Shown in pieces: positions 24,655-33,784 of a stretch of DNA of 64,000 nt; the stretch's first letter is position 1; each line of letters opens with the position of its first letter. The notes beneath the pieces are model-generated. The model saw only the letters and a program-made list of their open reading frames with translations, did not search any database and was not told where the DNA came from. The translations under genes were made by a program, and so were the position numbers. This DNA comes from Maricaulis sp034670125 (lineage in GTDB: Bacteria > Pseudomonadota > Alphaproteobacteria > Caulobacterales > Maricaulaceae). The stretch lies in contig NZ_JAXMOC010000009.1 of NCBI RefSeq assembly GCF_034670125.1, forward strand, positions 1 to 64,000, in the 5' to 3' direction.

Positions 24655-25449
24655 ATGCGCAAACTCTTCGCCTTCGCCCCGCTTGGCGCCCTTTTGCTGG
24701 CAGCCTGTGCAACGACTGCTCCGACAGAGCAGGAACAGGCGGTCATCGATTCGATGAATGCCAATTCGATCGTCCCTGCCTCGGCCACCGAACGACAGGC
24801 GGTACGCAGTCAGGACGTGCTCACCCAGGCCGCCTTCTGGGCCGAAGCCCATGAGCTCAACCCGACAGACCTCGAGGCCGCGCTGGAACTCTCCCGCGCC
24901 TTGCGTCAGCTGGGCAATCATCAGCGCGCGGCCGAAGTTGCCCGCCAGACGCTGGCGCTCTATCCCGAGAATGCGGATCTCCTGCTGGCCCATGGCAGCG
25001 CCTTGGCGGCCGCCGGACGGGGTGCCGCGGGGGTCGAATCGCTGCGCCGTGCCAGCCAGCTCGAGCCCGGGCGCTGGGAGATCTTCAACGCGCTCGGTAT
25101 CGCCCTGGAGCAGGCCGGCCAGAGCGACAGTGCCCGGACGGCCTTCCGCTCCGCGCTGAGCCTGTCACCGGGTCAGCCGTCCATCCTGTCCAATATCGCC
25201 ATGTCCTATGTCACCAGTGGTGATCCGGACACCGCCGAGCGGATGCTGCGCGAAGCCATGATCCGCCCCGGTGCCGATGCAACCGTGCGACAGAACCTGG
25301 CCCTGGTGATTGCCTTGCAGGGACGGTTCGATGAAGCCGAAGAGATGGCCCGCATCGATGTGTCGCCGCAAATGGCCGAGGCCAACATGGCCTATATCCG
25401 GTCGATGCTGACCAGCCGACGCCGCTATGACGCGGTGCGCGAGAACTAG
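24655..25449 (+). CDS. tadD: TPR lipoprotein, TadD-like pilus assembly factor
   Basis: 264-aa lipoprotein: signal peptide MRKLFAFAPLGALLLAAC with lipobox LAA|C, then at least four tetratricopeptide repeats (AAEVARQTLALYPENADLLL, GVESLRRASQLEPGRWEIFN, ARTAFRSALSLSPGQPSILS, AERMLREAMIRPGADATVR). TadD proteins assist secretin or pilus assembly. The assignment rests on the TPR lipoprotein layout and on lying next to the tad cluster, although here it is on the opposite strand from tadA-C. Confidence 0.75.
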   Translation: MRKLFAFAPLGALLLAACATTAPTEQEQAVIDSMNANSIVPASATERQAVRSQDVLTQAAFWAEAHELNPTDLEAALELSRALRQLGNHQRAAEVARQTLALYPENADLLLAHGSALAAAGRGAAGVESLRRASQLEPGRWEIFNALGIALEQAGQSDSARTAFRSALSLSPGQPSILSNIAMSYVTSGDPDTAERMLREAMIRPGADATVRQNLALVIALQGRFDEAEEMARIDVSPQMAEANMAYIRSMLTSRRRYDAVREN

Positions 25450-25883
25450 GACGCCGCCACAGGCCGCCCCTTGAGCAGGCCGAGTGCGGTGATCATAACT
25501 ACCGCCGACAACGCGACCAGATTGATCGTCACACCGAGATAGCCGTTCATCTCCATGCCGATGAACGGATTGCCGACCAGCAGCAGCCAGTCGACCATCA
25601 TCGCCAGGAAAAACCCGCCATAGGCGAAGGCTGACCATTTCGACCGCATCAGCAACAGCACGATGGCGATGATCGACGCGATCAGCGCGACGATGAAGAC
25701 GCCCTCCTGAAGCATCGACATGCTGGCAACATAGCCATGCGCGTCAAAACCGAACCAGTCGGACGGCCAGGTCCCGGTCCGGACCAGCAATTCGAGCAGA
25801 CCCCAGCGTCCGTAGGTGAAGGGCCCGTAGGCACACAGCAGCACTGTGCCCCAGTAGAGCGCGACCTCGCGCGTGATTTTCAT
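25446..25883 (-). CDS. four-helix membrane protein, unknown
   Basis: 145-aa inner-membrane protein with four predicted helices (ALYWGTVLLCAYGPFTYG, GVFIVALIASIIAIVLLL, FAYGGFFLAMMVDWLLLVG, GVTINLVALSAVVMITALG). I do not recognise the family. Stop codons of this gene and tadD overlap by 4 nt. No tie to pili beyond position. Confidence 0.8.
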   Translation of the reverse strand: MKITREVALYWGTVLLCAYGPFTYGRWGLLELLVRTGTWPSDWFGFDAHGYVASMSMLQEGVFIVALIASIIAIVLLLMRSKWSAFAYGGFFLAMMVDWLLLVGNPFIGMEMNGYLGVTINLVALSAVVMITALGLLKGRPVAAS

Positions 25884-25965
25884 CAGTCTGATCCGCCCGT
25901 GTTGTGCGTCGCCTCACCCCGCCCCGGTTGTACACCGGCGCCTGGCAGATGCCGAATAGCAATAT

Positions 25966-26466
25966 TCAGCCGGCGTCGCTGGGCATCGGCGGTGGCGGCG
26001 GCGGTGGCGGAGGCGGCACGTCCTGCTCGTCCACGGCCTTGAGGGGAAAGTCCTTGCGCAGCAGCGGCGTGACCAGTGTGTGGTCAAAGCGGAAATCCTC
26101 GACCAGGGCCCGCATCTCGACCGGAGCCCGACCGTCCTTGCTGGCCTCGCTGCTGCGATAGAGCGCATACAGGCGCAGATAATTCTTGTCGTCACGCGAC
26201 AGCGAGGTGTCGTCGAGACGGGAACAGACTGTGATCAGCTTTTGCAGCCCCGACTTTCGCTTGCCGGCCTTCAATTCGATCATCGCGCCGGCCAGGCCGA
26301 CCTTCCAGCCCATGTCGACGAAATGGGTTTTCGGTGCCAGGGACAACGCCTTGCGCGCCGCGCCGGTATCGCCGGTGACCAGCACGCTCATGGCTTCACC
26401 CACAGCGGCATCTGCGCTGCGGATTTCCTCGCGGAGCTTTTCAGCTGTCTTGCGCCCGGAAAACAT
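25966..26466 (-). CDS. hypothetical protein of the tad locus with polyproline C-terminus
   Basis: 166-aa soluble protein. The body is helical (GRKTAEKLREEIRSADAAVG, EAMSVLVTGDTGAARKALSL, RDDKNYLRLYALYRSSEASK), reminiscent of TPR-like alpha hairpins. The C-terminus is a run of ten prolines ending PMPSDAG. Start ATG 26466 (MFSGRKT). It is 62 bp downstream of tadC on the same strand, so it probably belongs to the pilus operon. Function unknown; a polyproline tail could be a docking site and would need EF-P for translation. Confidence 0.75.
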   Translation of the reverse strand: MFSGRKTAEKLREEIRSADAAVGEAMSVLVTGDTGAARKALSLAPKTHFVDMGWKVGLAGAMIELKAGKRKSGLQKLITVCSRLDDTSLSRDDKNYLRLYALYRSSEASKDGRAPVEMRALVEDFRFDHTLVTPLLRKDFPLKAVDEQDVPPPPPPPPPPMPSDAG

Positions 26467-26528
26467 GGGCTGTGTCCACCTGTTCAACATGCTCGATACC
26501 ATTCAAGTAACGCGCCAGAACGGATTCG

Positions 26529-27524
26529 TCACATGCTTTGGAAGCGGATGATAGCCGGGCCGAGGATGACCACGAACAAGACCGGCAGGAAGAAGATGAT
26601 CATCGGCACGGTCAGCTTGGCCGGCAACGAGGCGGCTTTCTTCTCGGCGGCGGCCAGGCGCATGTCCCGATTTTCCTTGGCCATGACCCGCAACGCCTGA
26701 CCCAGAGGGGTACCGTAGCGCTCGGCCTGGATCAAAGAGGTACAGACCGCCTTGACGCCAGGATGATTGGTTCGCTTGGCGAGGTTCTCATAGGCCACAC
26801 GGCGGTCTTGCAAATAGGATAGCTCGGCGGTGGTCAGGGACAGTTCCTCTGCCAGTTCAATGGATTGCGAGCCGACCTCGCTGGACACCTTGTGGAAGGC
26901 GGCCTCGATCGACATGCCACTCTCGACACAGATCAAGAGCAGGTCCAGCCCGTCCGGGAATGCGCCCATGATCGACTGCTGACGCTTGGCAGCCAGATTG
27001 GAAAGGTAGAGGTTTGGCGCGTAATAGCCCAACAGGCCGAGCCCGAACGAGAAACAGACCCGGGTGATTTGCGGCAGGCCGAAATCATTGATCATGAAGA
27101 CGTAGAACAAAGCCGCTCCGAACAGGAGAAAGGGCGACAGCAGGCGGAAGAAATAGAACGTCATCGCCGGCCGTTGCCCGCGCATGCCAGCCTGCGCCAG
27201 CTTCTCGTGCAGGGCCGGGTCTTCGAACGCTTTTTGCAGATCGAGCGCCTCGACCACCTTGCGCACCAGGCCCTTGGCCTCGGCACCCCGGATCGTTCCC
27301 TTGCCGGACATGGCGGCAGCATCCAGCGCCGCACGGTTCTTGCGGCGCAGCTCTTCGCGGCGGTTGTTGACCGACTTGATGCGCTTGTCGAGTTTGTCGG
27401 ACCCGAGGCCCGGCGAGGTCAGGGTGACAATGGTCGCAAACACCAGGATGGCCGCGACCATGGCGATCAGGGAACCCGGATCGGTCAGGAAGTCGCGTAT
27501 CTCGGTGAAGCCGATGCCGAACAT
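26529..27524 (-). CDS. tadC: type II secretion F family protein, TadC
   Basis: 331-aa inner-membrane platform protein. It has an N-terminal helix (SLIAMVAAILVFATIVTLTS), then a T2SSF domain with FPDGLDLLLICVESGMSIEA and AFHKVS, and paired C-terminal helices (LPAKLTVPMIIFFLPVLFVV). It works with TadB as the membrane base that the TadA ATPase drives. The gene follows tadB with an 8-bp gap. Confidence 0.93.
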   Translation of the reverse strand: MFGIGFTEIRDFLTDPGSLIAMVAAILVFATIVTLTSPGLGSDKLDKRIKSVNNRREELRRKNRAALDAAAMSGKGTIRGAEAKGLVRKVVEALDLQKAFEDPALHEKLAQAGMRGQRPAMTFYFFRLLSPFLLFGAALFYVFMINDFGLPQITRVCFSFGLGLLGYYAPNLYLSNLAAKRQQSIMGAFPDGLDLLLICVESGMSIEAAFHKVSSEVGSQSIELAEELSLTTAELSYLQDRRVAYENLAKRTNHPGVKAVCTSLIQAERYGTPLGQALRVMAKENRDMRLAAAEKKAASLPAKLTVPMIIFFLPVLFVVILGPAIIRFQSM

Positions 27525-27531
27525 GCCCGCC

Positions 27532-28527
27532 TCAGATCTTGAAGTTGATCATGCCGCGCATGACCATGATGCCGATGAACATCCATGTCAGCCCGCCCAG
27601 CAGCATCAACTGACCGGTCGGATGGGTGAACATCGAACCCATGTAGGACGGCGTGGTTGCATAGACGATACCCATCACGCCCGGCGGCAATGAGCCGATG
27701 ATCGCGGCCGAGGACTTGGCCTCCGAGGACAGGGCGCCGATCTTCTCGCGCATCATTTTTCTCGACCGCAGCACCACCGACAGATTGCCCAACGTCTCGG
27801 CGAGATTGCCGCCGGTCTTTTGCTGGATAATCAGGACGGTGCGGAAGAAATTGAGCTCGGGCAGCGGCATGCGCTCACACATCCGGTCCAGCCCGTCTGG
27901 CAGCGCAACACCGACCGCGATGCCCTCGACCAGTTTCTCGAACTCGGTGCGGATCGGCTCGGGGCTCTCGACCGAGAGGATTTTCAGGCACTCATTAAGC
28001 GGCAGGCCCGATTTCACGCCGCGGGTGATCACGTCCAGCGCGTTGGCGAATTCGCCGGAGAATTTCTTCTGGCGACGTCCGCGCAGAAAGCCTAGCCACC
28101 AGCGTGGCAGACCCAGACCGCTGACCAGGCCGATCCCGCCCGTCACCAGCAGGCTCTGCCCCGTTATGAAGGCGATCAGCAGGCCGGCGACCGCCATGCC
28201 GGCTGACACCATCCAGAATACGGCCGGTGTGAAGGACATGCCGGCCTGCTGGATGCGGGCCTTTATCGACAGCGATCTCTTGCGCTGGTCGCGCTGGCGC
28301 TGTTCGAGATCCTTCAGCGATTCCTGGACCTGGCGCTTTCTCTGCGCCGCCTGGTCGAGCGCGGAGGTCTGACGGCGACCGCGATTGAGGCCACCGACAC
28401 CGACAGCCCGGTTCATGCGCTTTTTCGATTGCGCGTCCCCGACGGCGCCAACAGCCACCCAGCCGACACCGCCCACTGCCATGAAGGCGGCGACGGCGGC
28501 GATGATGAAGGCCATGTCTCCATTCAT
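27532..28527 (-). CDS. tadB: type II secretion F family protein, TadB
   Basis: 331-aa paralogue of TadC: N-terminal helix (AFIIAAVAAFMAVGGVGWVA), a cytoplasmic basic region (QRKRQVQESLKDLEQRQRDQ), and the T2SSF core with FANALDVITRGVKSGLPLNE, FRTVLIIQQKTGGNLAETLG and C-terminal helices. Together with TadC it forms the pilus assembly platform. It is 5 bp downstream of cpaF. Confidence 0.93.
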   Translation of the reverse strand: MNGDMAFIIAAVAAFMAVGGVGWVAVGAVGDAQSKKRMNRAVGVGGLNRGRRQTSALDQAAQRKRQVQESLKDLEQRQRDQRKRSLSIKARIQQAGMSFTPAVFWMVSAGMAVAGLLIAFITGQSLLVTGGIGLVSGLGLPRWWLGFLRGRRQKKFSGEFANALDVITRGVKSGLPLNECLKILSVESPEPIRTEFEKLVEGIAVGVALPDGLDRMCERMPLPELNFFRTVLIIQQKTGGNLAETLGNLSVVLRSRKMMREKIGALSSEAKSSAAIIGSLPPGVMGIVYATTPSYMGSMFTHPTGQLMLLGGLTWMFIGIMVMRGMINFKI

Positions 28528-28532
28528 CGCGA

Positions 28533-30059
28533 TCAGGCCTCCGACGCGTCGAGCGCGTTGGCGAGCTCGCGTTCGAGGCCGAAATAGCGGGCGCGATCCC
28601 AGAATTTCGGTCGCGCGATACCGGTGGAGGCGTGCTGGCCGATGATCTTGCCGTGCTCGTCCTCACCCTTGATCTCGTAGAGGAAGAGGTCCTGGGTGAC
28701 GATGACATCGCCCTCCATCCCCACGACTTCGGTGATGTGGGTGATCTTCCGCGAACCATCGCGCAGGCGCGCTGCCTGGATGATGACGTCGATCGATCCG
28801 ACAATCATCTCGCGGATGGTCTTGGCGGGCAGGTTATAGCCCCCCATCGTGATCATCGACTCGATCCGGGACATGGCTTCGCGCGGCGAGTTGGCGTGCA
28901 GTGTGCCCATCGAGCCGTCATGGCCGGTATTCATGGCCTGCAGGAGGTCAAACGCCTCCGGGCCCCGCACCTCGCCGACAATGATCCGCTCGGGACGCAT
29001 GCGCAGGCAGTTCTTCACCAGATCCCGCATGGTGACCATGCCGGACCCTTCCAGGTTCGGCGGCCGGGTCTCCAGTCGCACGACATGGGGCTGTTGCAGT
29101 TGCAGCTCGGCGGCGTCCTCACAGGTCACGACCCGCTCGTCTTCCTCGATAAAACCGGTCATGCAGTTCAGCAGCGTGGTCTTGCCCGAGCCGGTGCCGC
29201 CCGAAATCAGGACGTTACAGCGCGAGGCGCCGATGATGGACAGAACCTTGGCGCCCTCCGGCGTGATGGAGCCGAACTCCACCAGGTTCTGCATCTGCAG
29301 TTTGTCCTTTTTGAATTTCCGGATGGTCAGCGTCGGTCCGTCCAGCGCCAGCGGCGGCGCGATGACGTTGACGCGGGAGCCGTCCATCAGGCGCGCGTCA
29401 CAAATCGGCGAGCTCTCATCAACCCGGCGGCCGACCTGGCTGACGATGCGCTGACAGATATTCATCAGCTGGGCATTGTCGCGGAAACGGATATTCGTTT
29501 CCTCGAGCTTGCCGTTGACCTCGATGAAGACCTTGTCGGCGCCATTGACCATGATGTCGGCGATGTCGTCGCGGGCCAGGAGCGGCTCCAGCGGACCAAA
29601 GCCGAGCACGTCGTTGCAGATGTCCTGGAGCAGTTGTTCCTGCTCCGCAATCGACATGGCGACGTTTTTGATCGAGATGATTTCGGTGACAATATCGCGG
29701 ATTTCCTCGGCCGCGGTTTCATTGTCCAGACGCGCCAACTGACCCAGGTCGATGGTGTCGATCAAGGCGTTGAAGATCGTCGTCTTGATGGCGTAATATT
29801 CTTCGGACCGACCGCCGGGCTCGGCAGCCCGCACGGTGCGCTTGGCAGCCTTGGGTCCGGTATAGGCCCCGGGCGCCGGCTTCGCGACCGGCTTGGGGGC
29901 AGAGGTCGCCGGTTTGGCCGTCCCGCCCTTGGGGGCCGGCGCAGAAACCGCTTCCCGGCGCGGCGCAGGATCCGGACGCGCCTCGGCCTTTGGCGCAGCA
30001 GGCGGCGGCGTCAGCGGGGCGGTCGTGGGTGTCGGTCCTCCGGCACGCTTGCCGAACAT
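28533..30059 (-). CDS. cpaF: Flp pilus assembly ATPase CpaF/TadA
   Basis: 508-aa secretion ATPase. Residues 1-90 are a Pro/Ala/Lys-rich disordered leader. The N-terminal domain is followed by Walker A ISGGTGSGKTTLLNCMTG, the Asp box (VVTCEDAAELQLQQPHVVRL), Walker B/aspartate RIIVGEVRGPEAFDLLQAMN and the His box TGHDGSMGTLHANSPREAM. It powers pilin polymerisation (and retraction in Caulobacter). It sits between cpaE and tadB, all closely spaced, as in cpa loci. Confidence 0.96.
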   Translation of the reverse strand: MFGKRAGGPTPTTAPLTPPPAAPKAEARPDPAPRREAVSAPAPKGGTAKPATSAPKPVAKPAPGAYTGPKAAKRTVRAAEPGGRSEEYYAIKTTIFNALIDTIDLGQLARLDNETAAEEIRDIVTEIISIKNVAMSIAEQEQLLQDICNDVLGFGPLEPLLARDDIADIMVNGADKVFIEVNGKLEETNIRFRDNAQLMNICQRIVSQVGRRVDESSPICDARLMDGSRVNVIAPPLALDGPTLTIRKFKKDKLQMQNLVEFGSITPEGAKVLSIIGASRCNVLISGGTGSGKTTLLNCMTGFIEEDERVVTCEDAAELQLQQPHVVRLETRPPNLEGSGMVTMRDLVKNCLRMRPERIIVGEVRGPEAFDLLQAMNTGHDGSMGTLHANSPREAMSRIESMITMGGYNLPAKTIREMIVGSIDVIIQAARLRDGSRKITHITEVVGMEGDVIVTQDLFLYEIKGEDEHGKIIGQHASTGIARPKFWDRARYFGLERELANALDASEA

Positions 30060-30066
30060 GGGCTAA

Positions 30067-31605
30067 CTAGCCTCCGAAAAGTTTCGCGATGAGTGAGCGT
30101 TTGGGTGGCGCTACCGGTGTCCGGCCGGAAACGAGACTGGCGAGGTGCGAAAAGCCCTCTGCGGCTTTCGACTTCGGATCGAGTTCGGTGATCATCTGGC
30201 CGTTATTGGCGGCCTTGCCGAACAATTGCGGTTCGAACGGCAAAACCAGCGTCGGAGGTGTCCCCAGCGCCTCGGCAAAATCCTTGATCGGAATCTCGGG
30301 ACGCTTGGGCATGCCAGCCATGTTGATCACCACACGCGGCGGCTCGTCGTTCGGACGGGCACCGGAGACCAGGTCAAACAGGTTCTTCGCATTGCGCAAG
30401 GAAGCCAGGTCGGGCGAGACCGTTACCACCACCTGGTCGGCGGCCAGCAAGGTCTGCTTGACCCAGGGCGTCCAGATGTGTGGCAGGTCAAGTGCGACAT
30501 AGGGCGCTTGCCGACGGACCTTTTCCAGCACGGTCTCATAGTCCTGGGGACCAAAGTCCCACTCGCGATCGAGTGTGGCCGGGGCCGAGAACAGGCTGAG
30601 CCGATCGGTGCAGCGGACCAGCAAGCGGTCAAGCAAGGCATCATCAAGCCGGTCCGGCTCGGCGAGCGCGTCACCGAGGGTCTGGGCCGGGTCCTGATTG
30701 AAATCGAGCCCGGCCGTACCGAAAGACAGGTCCAGATCGACCAGGACAGCATCCGACTGCATGCCCTCGGTCATGGCCCAAGCGCAGTTGTGCGCGATTG
30801 TCGACGAGCCGACCCCGCCCTTCGAGCCGACAAAGGCAATGGTCTTGCCGGCAAAGGGTTGTTCGGGATCGAGGAAGAGTTCGGAAATGGTGCGAATGAC
30901 GTGCATCGGCGTCATCGGCGGCACCAGGTATTCACTGACACCGCGCTTCATCAGTTCGCGATAGAGGCTGATATCATTGGCGGCGCCGACGATGATCACC
31001 TTGGTTTCCGGGTCGCAGACCCCGGCCAGCTCCTCGAGCTGGTCGAACAGGCCACGGCCCCGCATGCCGCTTTCGATGATCAGCAGATTTGGCGTGGTCT
31101 CGTCATGATAGCGCTCGATGGCAGCCGGCAGTCCACCCAGCTCGACCGTCACATGAGCCTTGGCCAGGCGGCGGTCGCCGGCGGCGTTATGGATCAGGGC
31201 GCCGGTCTCCGGACGCTCACAGAACGCGCCGACGGAAATACGCGGAACCGGCTGGTCGGAGACATCATTGCCGACCTCGCCATAAAGGGTTTCACCGACC
31301 GTCAGGCTCGCGACTTCCTCTTGCAGGTCCTCGAATACCGGATCGATCACGCGCCCCTGGGGTTCCGGCGCCGGGGCAGTCGCCGGTGCCGGTTCGGGGT
31401 CCGCCAGAAAGGGATCAGCATCGCCGAAATCATCGCTGATATCATCGCTGATATCATCGGCCGGTGCCGCGTTGGTCGGGCGCCGGTCGAGTTCTTCACG
31501 GGTCGCTTCACCCAGCAACAAACGCTCGACATCGGCCGCGTCGAGGAACGGGTCATCACCGTCCAGGAAAGGGTCTTGCTTCATAGCGCGATTGGCATCT
31601 GACAT
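30067..31605 (-). CDS. cpaE: pilus localisation ATPase CpaE/TadZ
   Basis: 512-aa protein. An acidic N-terminal tail (with the 12-bp repeat encoding DDISDDISDD) leads to a receiver-like domain (PNLLIIESGMRGRGLFDQLE) and then a MinD/ParA-like ATPase with the deviant Walker A FVGSKGGVGSSTIAHN (no lysine in the GKT position) and AVLVDLDLSFGTAGLDFNQD. CpaE/TadZ marks the cell pole for pilus assembly. It is 7 bp upstream of cpaF. Confidence 0.93.
   Translation of the reverse strand: MSDANRAMKQDPFLDGDDPFLDAADVERLLLGEATREELDRRPTNAAPADDISDDISDDFGDADPFLADPEPAPATAPAPEPQGRVIDPVFEDLQEEVASLTVGETLYGEVGNDVSDQPVPRISVGAFCERPETGALIHNAAGDRRLAKAHVTVELGGLPAAIERYHDETTPNLLIIESGMRGRGLFDQLEELAGVCDPETKVIIVGAANDISLYRELMKRGVSEYLVPPMTPMHVIRTISELFLDPEQPFAGKTIAFVGSKGGVGSSTIAHNCAWAMTEGMQSDAVLVDLDLSFGTAGLDFNQDPAQTLGDALAEPDRLDDALLDRLLVRCTDRLSLFSAPATLDREWDFGPQDYETVLEKVRRQAPYVALDLPHIWTPWVKQTLLAADQVVVTVSPDLASLRNAKNLFDLVSGARPNDEPPRVVINMAGMPKRPEIPIKDFAEALGTPPTLVLPFEPQLFGKAANNGQMITELDPKSKAAEGFSHLASLVSGRTPVAPPKRSLIAKLFGG
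31429..31452 (-). repeat. 12-bp tandem repeat inside cpaE
   Basis: Two exact copies of ATCATCGCTGAT at 31429-31440 and 31441-31452 with a partial third. They encode repeated DDIS in the acidic N-terminal tail, in frame. Confidence 0.85.
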
Positions 31606-31617
31606 GACGGGCCCTCC

Positions 31618-32301
31618 CTAGTTGCCGCTGCCGACGCGGGACACGGCACCACTCTCGTGATCGCTGCGTTCGCTGGCCGTGGACTGGCCTTCGCGATAAC
31701 CGTCGATCACGGTCTGGCGGCGACCGGTATCGCCGGCCTCCAGGTCACGCGCCGCGACGAGGTCGCGCGGATCAGCGACCATGGCGGCCAGGTTGACAGC
31801 CATGGCGCAACCGAAATTGGCGTGATGCAGATTGTCGAATTCCAGCGCCATCTGGTCCCAGCTGCCATCGCACTCGGCCGGCGCCTCGGCGGCGTAGCGG
31901 GTGAAGGAGAAGATCAACTCGCCATTCTGGCGGCCGCGAGCGTCATAGGCGCCACCGGCGATGACCCGCCAGTCAATGCCCTGGTCGTAGAAGAAGGTGC
32001 GCGCTTCGGCGATGGCGCCGATGGCTGCGTCTTCATTGCCGGCACCCTGGGGATAGCTGATCACCAATGGTCCATGGCCGCGCGCCTTGTATTCATTGGC
32101 GACCGCAGCGAGCAGGCCCTGTTGCGCCCAGGTCAGACCGCTGTCACGCGGGTCGACCGCAAAAGCGGCACGATAGGTTTCCGACACGGCGCTGGCCTGC
32201 GGCAGCCCCAGGCCTGTCGGCGCGGTTGTCGCGCAGGCTCCGAGCGTCACAAGGCCGGCCAGTCCGATCAGGGCACCGATTGTTCTCTTGTAGGCCACCA
32301 T
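31618..32301 (-). CDS. cpaD: CpaD-family pilus assembly lipoprotein
   Basis: 227-aa protein with lipoprotein signal (RTIGALIGLAGLVTLGAC). Family motifs include LTWAQQGLLAAVANEYKARG, GPLVISYPQG, and near the end FGCAMAVNLAAMVADPRDLV with TGRRQTVIDGYREGQST, which is strongly CpaD-like. CpaD is thought to stabilise the secretin in the outer membrane. Start ATG 32301 has GGAG 7 nt upstream; the GTG at 32313 would overlap cpaC. Confidence 0.92.
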   Translation of the reverse strand: MVAYKRTIGALIGLAGLVTLGACATTAPTGLGLPQASAVSETYRAAFAVDPRDSGLTWAQQGLLAAVANEYKARGHGPLVISYPQGAGNEDAAIGAIAEARTFFYDQGIDWRVIAGGAYDARGRQNGELIFSFTRYAAEAPAECDGSWDQMALEFDNLHHANFGCAMAVNLAAMVADPRDLVAARDLEAGDTGRRQTVIDGYREGQSTASERSDHESGAVSRVGSGN

Positions 32302-32312
32302 CACCAACTCCA

Positions 32313-33776
32313 CTACTCGAACAGGAAACCGACCGGGCCACTCCAGCCGCGCTCGCCCGTATCCGATCCGGGGACCGAATAGGCGCGATTGATGCGGCCA
32401 AAGAGCAAGCCCGAGGCTTCACTGGCATTACGGAAACCGTCCGCAGGCGTCTGCAACTGGTTCGGGTTCGTCGGGTCGACCAGATAGGGCGTCACCAACA
32501 CGACCAGTTCGGTTTCCTGGTTTTCATAGTCCCGCGAGCGGAACAGCGAGCCCAGGACCGGCAGGTTCTGAACGCCGGGAACCCCGTCGAGGTTCTGGCG
32601 TGTTTCTTCCTGGATCAGGCCGGCCAGGACCAGGCTGCCGCCTGATGGCAGCTCCACCGTGGTCTCGGCGCGATTCACATTGAGCGCCGGAATCGTCAGG
32701 CCCGGGACCGTACCGATGACATTGCCGTCATCGTCGAGGACATTGTTGGACTGGAAGGTGAGCGAGCCCTGGCTCGTCAGCTCGGAGACTTCGGTGGAGA
32801 TGCGCAAGGAGATGCGACCTTCCGACAGGACCACGGGCGTGAAGCCCAAGCCGACACCGAAGGGTTTGTATTCAATAATGATATTGCCGTCACGATCGCG
32901 TCCGACCGGAACCGGGAATTCACCGCCTGCCAGGAAGTTGGCGCTTTCACCGGTGATCGCGGTCAGGTTCGGCTCGGCCAGGGTGCGAACCAGTCCGACA
33001 CGCTCCATGGCCTGCAGCATGGCGCTGACCGATTCGACGCCACCGGTATTGCCACTGACCCAGTCGAGCATGGCGCTGGTGCCGCCAAGAAAGCGACCGA
33101 CCCGCGAGAAATCGGGATTGGTCGACACACCGAAGCCGAACTCGCCGGTTGTACCGGCGGTCGACAGGTTGACGCCCAGCTGGCGCACGATGGTGCGCTG
33201 CATTTCGACAATGCGAACCCGCAACATGACCTGCTCGCGAGCCTCGACGGTGATCATCGACAGGATGTTGTCGGGGTTCTCGACCCAGCGCTGGGCGATG
33301 CGCAAGGCGGCATCGGCGTCGGCGGCACTGGGTGCACGACCGGACAGAACGATATGGTCGTTCATGGCCTCGACCTCGACCCGCGCATTGGGCAGGAACC
33401 GATCAATGGACTCCTGAAGCGGCGACAGGTCGCGCTCGACCCGCAGGTCAAGGTCCAGGATCAACTGGCCATTGGCGTCGAAGAAGAAGGCATTCGTCTG
33501 ACCGATGCCCATGCCCATGATGTAGGCGCGACGCGGCGTCCGCACGATGGCTTCAACCACCGCGGGATTGGTAACCAGGACATCGGCCACATCGACCGGC
33601 AGGTGCACCACGGCAGCCTTGGACAGAGGCAGGTCCAGCGTCTCCGAAACCGGACCGTTGCCCGGCTCGCGGATATAGACCTGCATGGTATTGCCACGTT
33701 CGGTCCCGGCCGGTTGCGCGGCAACAGGCGCGGCAACGGCCAGGCTGGCCAGCAGGAGCAGGGTGCGGATCATCAT
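32313..33776 (-). CDS. cpaC: Tad pilus secretin CpaC/RcpA
   Basis: 487-aa outer-membrane secretin. After the signal peptide (MMIRTLLLLASLAVAAPVAA) comes the pilus-formation N-domain (LPLSKAAVVHLPVDVADVLV), a BON/N1-like region, and the secretin domain (MLQAMERVGLVRTLAEPNLT, ESANFLAGGEFPVPV, ETTVELPSGGSLVLAGLIQE and PVLGSLFRSRDYENQETELV). It forms the pilus exit pore. Start at ATG 33776 with GAGG upstream. Confidence 0.95.
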   Translation of the reverse strand: MMIRTLLLLASLAVAAPVAAQPAGTERGNTMQVYIREPGNGPVSETLDLPLSKAAVVHLPVDVADVLVTNPAVVEAIVRTPRRAYIMGMGIGQTNAFFFDANGQLILDLDLRVERDLSPLQESIDRFLPNARVEVEAMNDHIVLSGRAPSAADADAALRIAQRWVENPDNILSMITVEAREQVMLRVRIVEMQRTIVRQLGVNLSTAGTTGEFGFGVSTNPDFSRVGRFLGGTSAMLDWVSGNTGGVESVSAMLQAMERVGLVRTLAEPNLTAITGESANFLAGGEFPVPVGRDRDGNIIIEYKPFGVGLGFTPVVLSEGRISLRISTEVSELTSQGSLTFQSNNVLDDDGNVIGTVPGLTIPALNVNRAETTVELPSGGSLVLAGLIQEETRQNLDGVPGVQNLPVLGSLFRSRDYENQETELVVLVTPYLVDPTNPNQLQTPADGFRNASEASGLLFGRINRAYSVPGSDTGERGWSGPVGFLFE

Positions 33777-33784
33777 CTCGGTCC

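Noticed and set aside
28632..30092. 486-aa plus-strand open frame antisense to cpaF
   Set aside because: cpaF has full ATPase motifs; the antisense product has no recognisable domain.
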